From: a virus
Direction: 5' to 3' (one strand)
Length of the DNA: 26,521 nt
IMG/VR virus record: IMGVR_UViG_3300048686_000196
Location: 1-26,521 of that record
Under the pieces are notes generated by a model. That model was not told the origin of the DNA, did no database searches, and worked only from the letters and a program-made list of their open reading frames with translations. A program made the translations under genes and the position numbers. Shown here piece after piece: positions 6,614-14,889 of this stretch. Positions within the stretch are counted from its first letter, which is position 1. Each line of letters opens with the position of its first letter.

Positions 6614-7583
6614 CAACTTTCTCTGGATTGTTTCGTAACCAATCTACGACCTTTGCTCTACCCTGGAATCTTTCTCCAAGAACGGTGTACCATGCTCCGC
6701 CCTTTTCAATCTTTCCAAGCTGTTCTGCAACATCTACGACTTCTGCAATATTGTCCACACCAATACGGTCGCCATCAAAATAGAAATCATACTGACCAGA
6801 AATGAAAGCGGGGCCAGTTTTATTGAAATCAATATTCCATGTAACCGTTCTACCAATTTTCTTTTCAATTAACCTATCTCCTATCGCAATCTTATCTTTG
6901 ATTGCTTGGTTTTCTGATTCAGAAGACCAAAGCTTTATTACTGTTGATGAAAAGAATTTTACCGCATGTCCACCAGTTGGAGCATGACTTACATACATGG
7001 CACCAATTTGATTTCTCTGCTGAGAGATTAATATAAGCAGCGTCTTTGAGTTTGCATAGTTAAGCATCTTGACTGCATTCGTCATGTCCCTGGCCTCTGC
7101 ACCAATTTGCTTAGTATTTTCAAGTTGCTTTAAATCGTCTGAATCCTTTTCAAAGTAGATTGCTGGAAGCAATGCCGAGATTGAGTCCACAACAATAATG
7201 TCTGCTCCTGCATTCATATAACTAGTAGCATGATCGACCATATTGTTAATAGTCTTTACATTATCATGTAAAAGTCTGTCTGTATCTACTCCCAGTCTTT
7301 TTGCCCACTCTGGATCAAATGACTGCTCTGCATCAAGCCAGACGCATATCTTTCCTTCTGCCTGAGCCATAGCTATAAGCTGCTGGCAAAATGACGACTT
7401 ACCAGCAGATTTATTGCCCCATATCAATACTTGTCTACCATATCCAAGACCGCCTTTTAGGGCGTTGTTTAAACCAATACTAGGTGTCTTCTGCTTGTAT
7501 ATTTCAACATTTGATCCGAGGCTGACTTGCTTTCTTATTTTGGGATCTAGTTGTGATAGGAATTCTTCCATATCAATTGTCAT
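6591..7583 (-). CDS. recA: RecA-like recombinase
   Basis: This 330-residue strand-exchange ATPase has Walker A GNKSAGKSS (56-64), the catalytic glutamate E86 in WLDAEQSFDPEWAKRLGVD, Walker B IIVVDSISAL (129-138), and a Q-rich L2 region (ISQQRNQIGAMYVSHAPTGG). The typical RecA C-terminal lobe (DNIAEVVDVAEQLG, GAWY, GERFQGRAKV) is also present. It forms filaments on single-stranded DNA and probably drives recombination-dependent replication and repair with the Cas4-like nuclease and the SSB. At 330 residues it is slightly shorter than bacterial RecA (about 350) and lacks the long acidic tail. ATG 7583 overlaps the mazG stop by one base (TGATG). Confidence 0.95.
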   Translation of the reverse strand: MTIDMEEFLSQLDPKIRKQVSLGSNVEIYKQKTPSIGLNNALKGGLGYGRQVLIWGNKSAGKSSFCQQLIAMAQAEGKICVWLDAEQSFDPEWAKRLGVDTDRLLHDNVKTINNMVDHATSYMNAGADIIVVDSISALLPAIYFEKDSDDLKQLENTKQIGAEARDMTNAVKMLNYANSKTLLILISQQRNQIGAMYVSHAPTGGHAVKFFSSTVIKLWSSESENQAIKDKIAIGDRLIEKKIGRTVTWNIDFNKTGPAFISGQYDFYFDGDRIGVDNIAEVVDVAEQLGKIEKGGAWYTVLGERFQGRAKVVDWLRNNPEKVDELVAII

Positions 7584-7936
7584 CAGGCAAGTACCCCATG
7601 CATTCTTGGACGATCCTCATTAATCTTTGCCTTTGACTCAAGTGTGTCATGAAGAGAGACAATACTGTATCCCTGAGTCACCATGCCATCATTTCTTAGT
7701 CCCCAATATAAATCAAGAACGCGAATAATAATATCTGCTAACTCTTCTACAATCTTTGCTCCACCCTTTTCCTTACGGATAGCCTCAAGTACCTCACTTG
7801 CTTCTGAATGAATCATAGCAATTTGCTTGAGATAGAAGATAATATGTGTCTCTTCATTATTTGCATCCCAAAACCCCTTTTCCACAGCGGTATCATGGAG
7901 TGCCTTTGCTGTTGCATCTAAATTAATTGTTTTCAT
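7583..7936 (-). CDS. mazG: MazG-like nucleotide pyrophosphohydrolase
   Basis: This 117-residue all-alpha NTP pyrophosphatase shows the metal-binding helices HSEASEVLEAIRKEKGG (43-59, E45, E48 and E51) and VEELADIIIRVLD (63-75, E64/E65 and D68). It is expected to hydrolyse (d)NTPs to monophosphates, either cleaning non-canonical nucleotides or altering host (p)ppGpp or nucleotide pools during infection; the substrate cannot be told from sequence. Single-domain MazG proteins are common in phages. It lies between the polymerase and recA in one operon. ATG 7936 has AAGG nine bases upstream. Confidence 0.88.
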   Translation of the reverse strand: MKTINLDATAKALHDTAVEKGFWDANNEETHIIFYLKQIAMIHSEASEVLEAIRKEKGGAKIVEELADIIIRVLDLYWGLRNDGMVTQGYSIVSLHDTLESKAKINEDRPRMHGVLA

Positions 7937-7939
7937 TTT

Positions 7940-10900
7940 CTATACCTTTACTTCCTCTAACATTGTTGTTCCATCCTTCATGGTTGCTATTTTCATCTTT
8001 ACAGCCTTTCCTGGCTCACATAGCATATATGCGTTAGCAAATGTACTAGAGAAAGCAATCACTGGATGCAAGTCTCTATTATAGTCTGCTGCTGTAATAT
8101 ATGCTATCTTTTTTCCATTTTTTGTTACATTTTTTCTGAAGCTAAGAATAAAAAACTCATCATTAGAATAGGGAACGCTTTTATAATTCAAGAATCTAAT
8201 TAATGGATTATCTTTGTAATTGTCCATTTGATCTATTGGTATTGCAATAGATATTCTATTTGCAGCAGTCAATAACAAATATGTTTTACCCGTTTCTATT
8301 TTTGTCTCTTGTTCATCAAAGAATCCTACCATAGCTGTCTTATCAAGAAACTCTATTCTAGACCAACCAACAGCACGCTTTATCTTCTTTGCAACAGCAA
8401 GAAATATTTGAGATTTCATATCATCAAAATCTTCAAGGTTTTCTATAAACGCATAGTAATGCGATGGAATAGTTACATTAAACTCTGGAAGATTAAGATA
8501 CTCATAAAGATTAGACCTAATACTTTCTTCATTTCTAGGATGATCTGCAAAGGTTAGTGCTCCAACAGCATCCAGCGCCTCAAGTGCGCGACTGTTAATG
8601 CCACTACCCTTTGTAAATACATGATTCTTAAAATGATCATAAGAGTTAAATGGTCTAGAGGCAAGAATTTTACTAGCTATGCCATCTGATATCCACTTAA
8701 TTGAGGTAAGTCCAAACCTGATAGCCTTTCCCTCTATCTTAAAGTCTGCACCAGACTCATTGACGTGTGGCAGCCTGAGTGAGATGCCCATCCTCTTTGC
8801 TTCAATAAGGTATCCTGTTCTTGCATCCTTATCATTTTCATTCTTAAGAAGAGCAAACATAAACTCTATTGGATAGTGGTATTTGAGCCACGCTGTCCAG
8901 TACGATAGGGTTGAGTAAGCCACAGCATGGGACTTATTAAACGAGTACCCAGCATGGGCCTCAAAATCATGCCACATTTTTTCAGCAGCAGCCCCACCAA
9001 GCGGCCCAGTAGCATTCCTAACGAATAGCTCTTTGAATTGATCAAATTCTTTTGCATCCTTTTTCTTGCCAATAATCTTACGAACCTTATCTGCTTCTGC
9101 CATTGTCATGCCACCAAGCCTTACACAGGCAAGCATAACTTGCTCCTGGTAAAGGATGCATCCATAGGTGTCCTCTGTGAACTCCCTAAGAATATTGTGC
9201 TGATAAGATATAGATTGACGGCCCCTCTTTCTTTCAATATATTCTCTACCAATAGTATTCATAGCACCAGGACGTACTAAAGCATTAGAGGCAACTAACT
9301 CATCAAACTTACTGACACCCATCTTAACAAGAAGATTTGTGTATGGTGTTGCCTCACACTGGAATACTCCCTTAGTAAATCCATCAGATAGCATAGCATA
9401 GACATTTGGATCATCAAGGGGAAGGCTAGAAAGATTTATTGTTTTGTGATGCCTTTCCTTAATTATGTCAAGTACGTCACGGATAACCGTGAGAGTCTTT
9501 AGACCAAGTGCATCAATCTTAATAAGTCCAATATCTGCTGCTTCCTCCATGTCAACTGCAACTACTGGAATTCTTTCCTTGCCACCCGTGGGAAGTCTAG
9601 TTTCCATTGGAGCGTGCTTAAATATTGGATCATTAGATGTAACAATTCCAGCAGCATGGATACCAGTGCCACGGACTCTTCCACGAATCTTTTCTGCATA
9701 CTCAAGAACTTCTGGATACTTCTCTCTAAACCATTTTGTAGTATGGTTATTTGTAAAATCTTGCCATGTATCTACTGACTTTAGAACTCTATTTACATCT
9801 GCTAGTGGTACATGTAGTACACGGGCTACGTCACGAACAACGCCCTTGTCCTTAAATGATAAAAATGTAGCAATAGATGCAACATTCTTATACTCCTTTT
9901 CAAGATACTGCTTTACTTCTTCACGGCGATTATCTTGAATATCAGTATCAATATCTGGAAAGTCATTGCGTTCTGGATTAATAAACCTAAAGAATAGTAG
10001 TCCATACTTAATAGGATCAATATCCGTAATGCCCAAAGAGTAACAAACAAGAGAGCCTGCTGCTGAACCTCTGCCTGGACCAACAAGAATATCGTTTTTC
10101 TTTGCCCATGAAATCATATTATGAACAACAAGAAAGTATGGAGCAAAGTTCTTCTGCTTAATAATATCAAGTTCTTCATTTAATCTATCAACATAGACTT
10201 GATTACTACGCAGGTTGTTAGCATCTAGCCAAGCGAATGCATACTTTCTTAGTTGATCATCTGCATTATCTACCTTGACTGGAAGAAGATTTAGATTTTT
10301 TGGTATATCATATTCTTCAACCATATTTGCTATATCAATAGTATTATTGTAGATACTATCATCAATGACAGTATCTTGCATAGAAGCTCTCATTTCATCA
10401 TAGTCAAGAAGGTGAATATCGAAACTTCTAAAAGACATTTGACGATCTTTTCCATACAAATAATCAAGACGATCCATCATATCTTTATGCTGTAAAGACT
10501 TCTCATAGCTAACGTCTTTTTCTATCTTGGCATGTGTATTTAGAATAAGCATCATTTCCTGGACAACTTTTTGATCCTTAGTGCAATGATGACAGTCTGG
10601 AGTTACTATAGACTTTACACCCATTTCATTGGCAAGCTTATATAACTCAACATTCATTCCAGGTACATTGTGCGGCATCAGTTCAATATAAAAATTATCC
10701 TTACCAAACCTGTCACTAAACCAACGGATATGCTGCTTTGCTGCTGCATACTCATCCATTTCAATAGCCTTATTTATAAGGCCAGACATGCAGGCAGTTG
10801 AAACTATAAGACCGTCACCATACTTGTCTAATACATCAAAGTCAATACGAGGCTTCTTATAAAAGCCTTCTGTCCATCCTATCTCATTTAGTTTATTAAG

Positions 10901-11218
10901 GTTCTGAAGACCCTGATTATTCTGAGCAAGGATAATAATATGGTTGTAGACAAGATCAAGTGGTGTAGTTCTTTCCGCTTTATCTCTTTTATCAAAGCGA
11001 TCAAAAGTAATATATGCCTCCATCCCAAGGATGGGCTTTACTCCATTATCCTTACATGCACGATAAAATCTACGATGGGCAGATAAAGATCCATGATCTG
11101 TACACGCCAAAGCTGGCATGTTTAGGCTGCCTGCCCGTGCAGCATACTCTTCTGGTGTCGCCACACCGTCCATCAAAGATCCCATATCAGTATGGACGTG
11201 AAGTGGTGCGTAATTCAA
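7940..11218 (-). CDS. dnaE: DNA polymerase III alpha subunit (DnaE, C family)
   Basis: This is the phage replicative polymerase. It has an N-terminal PHP domain (APLHVHTDMGSLMDG, CTDHGSL, PDCHHCTKD, FDIHLLDY), which keeps its histidines and could proofread. The palm follows with GPGRGSAAGSLV and FPDIDTDI, which hold two catalytic aspartates, and IKIDALGLKTL, which holds the third. NKSHAVAYS and a C-terminal domain come after. At about 1092 residues it is close to bacterial DnaE (1160). I chose the TTG at 11218, four bases after GGAG and directly before the PHP strand. A TTG at 11254 would add 12 residues (SPTTPT...), but it lies in the loop of a strong hairpin with no free ribosome site. No clamp or clamp loader is seen here; the host clamp may be used. 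Confidence 0.96.
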   Translation of the reverse strand: MNYAPLHVHTDMGSLMDGVATPEEYAARAGSLNMPALACTDHGSLSAHRRFYRACKDNGVKPILGMEAYITFDRFDKRDKAERTTPLDLVYNHIIILAQNNQGLQNLNKLNEIGWTEGFYKKPRIDFDVLDKYGDGLIVSTACMSGLINKAIEMDEYAAAKQHIRWFSDRFGKDNFYIELMPHNVPGMNVELYKLANEMGVKSIVTPDCHHCTKDQKVVQEMMLILNTHAKIEKDVSYEKSLQHKDMMDRLDYLYGKDRQMSFRSFDIHLLDYDEMRASMQDTVIDDSIYNNTIDIANMVEEYDIPKNLNLLPVKVDNADDQLRKYAFAWLDANNLRSNQVYVDRLNEELDIIKQKNFAPYFLVVHNMISWAKKNDILVGPGRGSAAGSLVCYSLGITDIDPIKYGLLFFRFINPERNDFPDIDTDIQDNRREEVKQYLEKEYKNVASIATFLSFKDKGVVRDVARVLHVPLADVNRVLKSVDTWQDFTNNHTTKWFREKYPEVLEYAEKIRGRVRGTGIHAAGIVTSNDPIFKHAPMETRLPTGGKERIPVVAVDMEEAADIGLIKIDALGLKTLTVIRDVLDIIKERHHKTINLSSLPLDDPNVYAMLSDGFTKGVFQCEATPYTNLLVKMGVSKFDELVASNALVRPGAMNTIGREYIERKRGRQSISYQHNILREFTEDTYGCILYQEQVMLACVRLGGMTMAEADKVRKIIGKKKDAKEFDQFKELFVRNATGPLGGAAAEKMWHDFEAHAGYSFNKSHAVAYSTLSYWTAWLKYHYPIEFMFALLKNENDKDARTGYLIEAKRMGISLRLPHVNESGADFKIEGKAIRFGLTSIKWISDGIASKILASRPFNSYDHFKNHVFTKGSGINSRALEALDAVGALTFADHPRNEESIRSNLYEYLNLPEFNVTIPSHYYAFIENLEDFDDMKSQIFLAVAKKIKRAVGWSRIEFLDKTAMVGFFDEQETKIETGKTYLLLTAANRISIAIPIDQMDNYKDNPLIRFLNYKSVPYSNDEFFILSFRKNVTKNGKKIAYITAADYNRDLHPVIAFSSTFANAYMLCEPGKAVKMKIATMKDGTTMLEEVKV

Positions 11219-11240
11219 GATTCTCCAATCAATAGTGGGG

Positions 11241-11277
11241 GTGGTGGGGGACAACGTGAGATTTTATCCCCCACCAC
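11241..11277 (-). other. GC-rich 11-bp perfect hairpin in front of dnaE
   Basis: On the minus strand GTGGTGGGGGA (11277-11267) pairs perfectly with TCCCCCACCAC (11251-11241) around a 15-base loop. It lies between the stop codon of the SSB gene at 11284 and the preferred dnaE start at 11218. It stands out in AT-rich DNA. No U-run follows the stem, so a standard intrinsic terminator is unlikely. It could stabilise or process the mRNA, attenuate transcription, or hide the alternative TTG at 11254 and the G-rich sequence upstream of it. The plus strand G-runs (11236-11250) could also form a G-quadruplex. Confidence 0.7.
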
Positions 11278-11283
11278 GCTTAT

Positions 11284-11934
11284 TTACCAATCAATATTTG
11301 TTGAGGTTGAAGGGTTATCATAACCCAAATAGAATGCTTCCTGCTCTGAATATGGAACGTTTCTTACAGCGTTCTCAAGCGGAAATGCCTCATAATCTGA
11401 CCAGTCAAATGGCTCAGTATCAGTTGGCCCAGGCATTAGAACATAGTTTGTCTCTGTGCCCTTTCCATTACGCTTTAGCTTCCACTGCATATTTGTAATA
11501 CCATCAGACTCAATAGCATATTCACGAATTGTGCTAAAGGTGGGTGACTTTGCTACGCCCATACTCCAGACAGCGATATAGGGATCTTCCATTCCATCAT
11601 CAACAAGAACATTGATGTAAAACCTTAGTCTTCCTCCCCAACCCGCCTTGGGATCTTTACGATGCATTTCCTCTGCCCAATCCCTTCCTTCACTCTCCAT
11701 GGTACATACGGCCTTACGCCTGTAATCCTTGGGATTGGTATGCTCACGCACGACAATTGCTGCTCCACGATCTGCATCATAGTATTTTGAATCTTCATCA
11801 AGCTCGTTAGCAAAACGAACCTTGACACTTTGACCGTCCTCTAGCTTAAGCCAGCGTACTCGCGGTCCCGATGAAGGCTTAGATGACTTCTCCATGCTTT
11901 CATTAATATTCTTTAGACCCTTATAAATAGACAT
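11284..11934 (-). CDS. Single-stranded DNA-binding protein, gp32-like (putative)
   Basis: This 216-residue protein matches, as I recall them, phage SSB-type proteins found between primase and polymerase. Key segments are RVRWLKLEDGQSVKVRF (25-41), VREHTNPKDYRRKAVCTMESEG, GGRLRFYINVLVDDG and a C-terminal NVPYSEQEAFYLGYDN. The beta-rich core suits an OB-type fold; the family is not the bacterial SSB type. It would coat single-stranded DNA at the fork and in recombination with RecA. Position among dnaG, dnaE and recA supports this. Only one cysteine remains, so no zinc site is visible. ATG 11934 has a strong AGGAG that includes the primase stop codon (TTAGGAG). Confidence 0.62.
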   Translation of the reverse strand: MSIYKGLKNINESMEKSSKPSSGPRVRWLKLEDGQSVKVRFANELDEDSKYYDADRGAAIVVREHTNPKDYRRKAVCTMESEGRDWAEEMHRKDPKAGWGGRLRFYINVLVDDGMEDPYIAVWSMGVAKSPTFSTIREYAIESDGITNMQWKLKRNGKGTETNYVLMPGPTDTEPFDWSDYEAFPLENAVRNVPYSEQEAFYLGYDNPSTSTNIDW

Positions 11935-11942
11935 ATTTTCTC

Positions 11943-12899
11943 CTAATTAATAATGTATTCAATAATGTTGTCAAAACGATATATAAGTGATTGTATTTGT
12001 TCTTCATTCATATCTGATATATCTTTGTATTCCTCTGGAATATTGCCTATAGTAACAATGCTGCCCAACGACTCTTGCATCTTTCTTGCCATTGATCGCC
12101 CTGCCTCATCATTATCTGGCAATAGTATTATACTATTAAAATATTGCTTTAGCAAGTCTATTTGCCTATTTGATACTGTTGCTCCAAGAGTTGCTACAGC
12201 AGACCTACCAGCTTGTTCTATTCTTATGGCATCAAAAGATGACTCAGTTACAAATATCTGATTTGAAATTTTGTTTCTATTGATATTAAATAGAGTCTTG
12301 CTTTTCGGAAGCCCTGTTGAATTTTTAAAAACCTTTCCTTCAATAGATCTTCCAACGAATCCCAGGCATATATTGTCTGGAGAATATACTGGAATAGTAA
12401 CCATCTTTTGTTTAATAGAGTAACCAATGCAATACTTTATTGCACTATCTTTATTTATTCCTCGCATCTTTAAATACTGTACCGCTTCTGTACCAGAAGC
12501 TGACATTAGATTCTGATGTAGCGATTTAATTAATTCTGTATCAAATTCTTCAAACTCTTTGGGCTTTGATATCATTTTACTAATATCTGAAAGAATATCT
12601 GAGTCTGCACGTTTTGATTCAATTAAACGAACAGCCTCAAAAAATGTTCTTCCTGTACAATGCATAACTAGTTCTGTAAAAGATTTAGTTTGCTGACAAC
12701 CAAAGCAATGTAGGCGTCCAGTATTTTTGTCTACCTCTGCTGCTGGAGTTCTAAAGTTAGAATGTATGGGACAGAATATTAAATAGTCAGCATCTAGTTC
12801 AAGTTCTATATTGATGCCACATGATTGCAGGACTCGTCTGACTTGCTCTGGCGAGTAGTATTCTCTATTATTCGATTCTTGTCTACTCCTGAAATCCAC
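11943..12899 (-). CDS. dnaG: DnaG-type primase
   Basis: This 318-residue primase has an N-terminal zinc-binding domain with C43-x2-H46 (CPIH) and C65-x2-C68 (CFGC), then the Toprim core with IFVTESSFDAIR (E219) and IILLPDNDEAG (D262, D264). It makes RNA primers for the phage fork together with the DnaB-type helicase. It is much shorter than bacterial DnaG (about 580) and lacks a clear helicase-binding C-terminal domain, which is common in phages. The start is GTG 12899 with AAAGG four bases upstream; no other start codon precedes the zinc domain. This creates an unusual 94-base overlap with the upstream gene. Confidence 0.92.
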   Translation of the reverse strand: MDFRSRQESNNREYYSPEQVRRVLQSCGINIELELDADYLIFCPIHSNFRTPAAEVDKNTGRLHCFGCQQTKSFTELVMHCTGRTFFEAVRLIESKRADSDILSDISKMISKPKEFEEFDTELIKSLHQNLMSASGTEAVQYLKMRGINKDSAIKYCIGYSIKQKMVTIPVYSPDNICLGFVGRSIEGKVFKNSTGLPKSKTLFNINRNKISNQIFVTESSFDAIRIEQAGRSAVATLGATVSNRQIDLLKQYFNSIILLPDNDEAGRSMARKMQESLGSIVTIGNIPEEYKDISDMNEEQIQSLIYRFDNIIEYIIN

Positions 12900-13135
12900 T
12901 GCGCCTTTTTCCTTCCAACGAATACTCCATAAATAGATAGTTCAAAATCAAATGATTTACCATTATACGATAACGTAAAGTCGGGGTCAATATCATATCT
13001 AATAACATAACCCTCATATCTCATTGCATTTTTAAGCAGTTCAATATATTGAAGCTTAATTCTAGGAATAATAGAATCATCAGCAATTTCTCCATTTAAA
13101 TAAAATCTTTTTAGATTTTTATGTGAAATTGTCAT
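12806..13135 (-). CDS. Conserved phage protein between helicase and primase genes
   Basis: This 109-residue protein begins MTISHKNLKRFYLNGEI, continues with a helix (KLQYIELLKNAMRYEGYVIRY) and beta-rich DIDPDFTLSYNGKSFDFELSIYGVFVGRKKAQWI. The final 31 residues (IIENTTRQSKSDES...) overlap the primase gene in another frame and look less constrained. I recall similar NLKRFYLNG proteins at this place in other phages; the function is unknown. The ATG at 13135 has no Shine-Dalgarno sequence, but TATAAT ends six bases upstream, suggesting a leaderless transcript. A replication accessory role is inferred from position only. Confidence 0.7.
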   Translation of the reverse strand: MTISHKNLKRFYLNGEIADDSIIPRIKLQYIELLKNAMRYEGYVIRYDIDPDFTLSYNGKSFDFELSIYGVFVGRKKAQWISGVDKNRIIENTTRQSKSDESCNHVASI

Positions 13136-13141
13136 GATTTA

Positions 13142-13147
13142 ATTATA
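13142..13147 (-). promoter_or_regulatory. -10 box placed for a leaderless transcript of the 13135 gene
   Basis: The minus strand reads TAGTATAATTAAATCATG: a perfect TATAAT with six bases to the ATG at 13135. No ribosome binding site fits in between, and no convincing -35 is present. This gap, just after the helicase gene, is one of the few intergenic spaces in the window. The sequence suits a promoter starting the primase, SSB and polymerase transcript at the start codon. Confidence 0.4.
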
Positions 13148-13155
13148 CTAGTTTT

Positions 13156-14379
13156 TTACATATCATCTTCAAAATCTTTAGTGATAAATCTTCCATGGTC
13201 AAAATCTGTCATAACAAGAAATTCTCCTAGTGCTCCATTACGATTCTTTCTCATGGCAGCCTCAATAACGTCGCTATTTGCTGCACGACCAAGAGCTAGT
13301 ACCCAATCAGCATCATAAGAAAGTTGCTTTGACCATGCAACCTGTCCAAGAGTTGGAACACTATGCATGTCACTTGCATCATCTGGAGTTGCAGACGCAA
13401 TAGCAATAATTGGAACTTGCTCACTAATTGCAAGAATCTTTAGTTCACGACTAATATTCTTAATCTTTACAACTTCATTATCAGTACGATTATTAGACTG
13501 CATAAGCTGAATGTAATCAACAAACACAATGTCTGGCTTGTATTGATCTATCTTTCCACGCAGTACCGCTGGAGTTACATCACCAATACCATCATTTGAT
13601 ATGATCTGAAAAGATGGCTTATTCTCAAAATACCTCTTGCCCCATCTTTCAAACTCTTCAGTATCTATATCACCAGAACTCATCTTACGATGAGAGAATC
13701 TACCTTCGCCCATAATCGTATATGCACGATTACGAACCTCCCCTTCACTCATCTCAAGTGAAACAAAAAGTGGCTTTCTATTATTTTTCCAAGCCTGTAC
13801 TGCGAGGAAAAGAGCCAACCAACTTTTTCCAATTGCTGGATATGCTAGAAGGATTCCGAAGTTTCCTGGTGAAATTCCAGATGGGAGGTAGTCGTCAAAT
13901 CCCTTAAGGCCAGTCTTAATTCCAAAGACCCCACGCTCATTAAGTTCACGAACGTGATTAAAGTATGCTATAGCATCATCTACATCTACAACATCAAGGT
14001 CACGAATATCTGCTGTACTTTTCTTTAGATCAGCAGTCTGACTAATAATAGTATTTAGTGCCTCAACTGGACGATTATTCTGTAGTTCATTTGCACTACT
14101 CTTTAGAATAGATTTCAATGACTCATTAAGATAATGCTCTCTTAGTTCATCTAGGTGATGCTTAGTTGAGCCAACATCGTCTAGTGGGGTGAAGTCACGA
14201 AACTTCTCTACTACAAGATGAGTTGGAGGAACGGTACCATTTTGTGAGGAATAGTCCTTAACAAAGTTCCATATATCTTTATGTGTCTTAAAGAGGCTAT
14301 CTACGTTAGCCTGCATTAATACATGAACCTGCTTGTCACTTAAAACAGCACTTATAACTTTATCTTCTATGTTAGCCAT
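13156..14379 (-). CDS. dnaB: Replicative DNA helicase, DnaB type
   Basis: This 407-residue RecA-fold ring helicase has an N-terminal helical domain (1-115), a linker (about 120-150) and an ATPase domain opening with GIKTGLKGFDDYLPSGISPG. Its Walker A-like motif is AYPAIGKS (179-186), followed by SLEMS with E209 and Walker B IVFVDYIQLM (284-293, D288). Near the end a Q-rich QVAWSKQLSYDADWVLAL and MRKNRNGALG resemble motifs H3 and H4 and the arginine finger region. It unwinds DNA at the fork and recruits the primase. ATG 14379 overlaps the previous stop by eight bases (ATGGCTAA). Confidence 0.94.
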   Translation of the reverse strand: MANIEDKVISAVLSDKQVHVLMQANVDSLFKTHKDIWNFVKDYSSQNGTVPPTHLVVEKFRDFTPLDDVGSTKHHLDELREHYLNESLKSILKSSANELQNNRPVEALNTIISQTADLKKSTADIRDLDVVDVDDAIAYFNHVRELNERGVFGIKTGLKGFDDYLPSGISPGNFGILLAYPAIGKSWLALFLAVQAWKNNRKPLFVSLEMSEGEVRNRAYTIMGEGRFSHRKMSSGDIDTEEFERWGKRYFENKPSFQIISNDGIGDVTPAVLRGKIDQYKPDIVFVDYIQLMQSNNRTDNEVVKIKNISRELKILAISEQVPIIAIASATPDDASDMHSVPTLGQVAWSKQLSYDADWVLALGRAANSDVIEAAMRKNRNGALGEFLVMTDFDHGRFITKDFEDDM

Positions 14380-14686
14380 TTAACCACGCCCTTGCACGAC
14401 TACGATTAATCTTTCTCTCCTGATCATCACGTTCCTTATCCTTCCTGGCCTGATATAGCTTTTCCATGTTTAAAGTAAACCATGACCAATCATGACCCCT
14501 GTCCTTTACATGGAAGTACCAGTCAACAGCTTTTTGACACTCATCAAATCCAAACGATTCAACAAGATCTCTGGCTGCCCACTTAGCAGTATTTTTATTT
14601 ATTAGCGGTTTGTTACCGTATACAGATGAATATTTTAATGAGTAATAGCTTATAAGATCATTGCCTAACCTAATTAGGTCACTCAT
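14372..14686 (-). CDS. Small protein before the helicase, possible helicase loader
   Basis: This 104-residue protein is predicted to be mostly helical, with AKWAARDLVESFGFDECQKAVDWYFH (about 35-60), a tryptophan-rich GHDWSWFTLNMEKLYQ turn and a highly charged tail (KDKERDDQERKINRSRARAW). Proteins of this shape are often encoded just upstream of phage DnaB helicases and may load them, but I see no diagnostic motif, so the loader role is inference from position and size. It overlaps dnaB by eight bases and the preceding gene by a few bases, so it is probably made together with the helicase. Confidence 0.6.
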   Translation of the reverse strand: MSDLIRLGNDLISYYSLKYSSVYGNKPLINKNTAKWAARDLVESFGFDECQKAVDWYFHVKDRGHDWSWFTLNMEKLYQARKDKERDDQERKINRSRARAWLNG

Positions 14687-14882
14687 TCATCTCACTCTTT
14701 GCTGCCTCAATCTTGTTAATAACTTTTGTTTCAACAAAATTATATACGCGATCCATGGCGGCGTCAACATTCTCTCCATCACGAACAAAATCTGTACAGC
14801 CAAGATCTACTCGTAAACTTTGAAAGTTTCCTATATTTAATGTGTAACCTAAATTTACACTTACTGTTGTCTTATCTGACAT
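14679..14882 (-). CDS. Conserved 67-residue phage protein
   Basis: This small protein reads MSDKTTVSVNLGYTLNIGN, then FQSLRVDLGCTDFVRDGE and a helical DAAMDRVYNFVETKVINKIE end. The alternating hydrophobic strands followed by a helix suggest a compact alpha/beta fold. I recall similar TTVSVxLGxTxNxGxFxSxRVDxG proteins in replication regions of other phages; the function is unknown. I chose ATG 14882 because a strong AGGAG stands five bases upstream. An upstream start at 14930 would add 16 residues that merely overlap the previous gene. It overlaps the next gene by eight bases. Confidence 0.75.
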   Translation of the reverse strand: MSDKTTVSVNLGYTLNIGNFQSLRVDLGCTDFVRDGENVDAAMDRVYNFVETKVINKIEAAKSEMNE

Positions 14883-14889
14883 TTTTCTC

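Noticed and set aside
9465-9938. Plus-strand open frame of 157 codons opposite dnaE
   Set aside because: It is a Ser/Thr/Arg-rich shadow of the polymerase palm region, with no ribosome site and no family resemblance.
11241-11277. Hairpin as a rho-independent terminator
   Set aside because: No run of T follows the stem on the minus strand, and the downstream polymerase gene needs read-through or a promoter that I cannot see.
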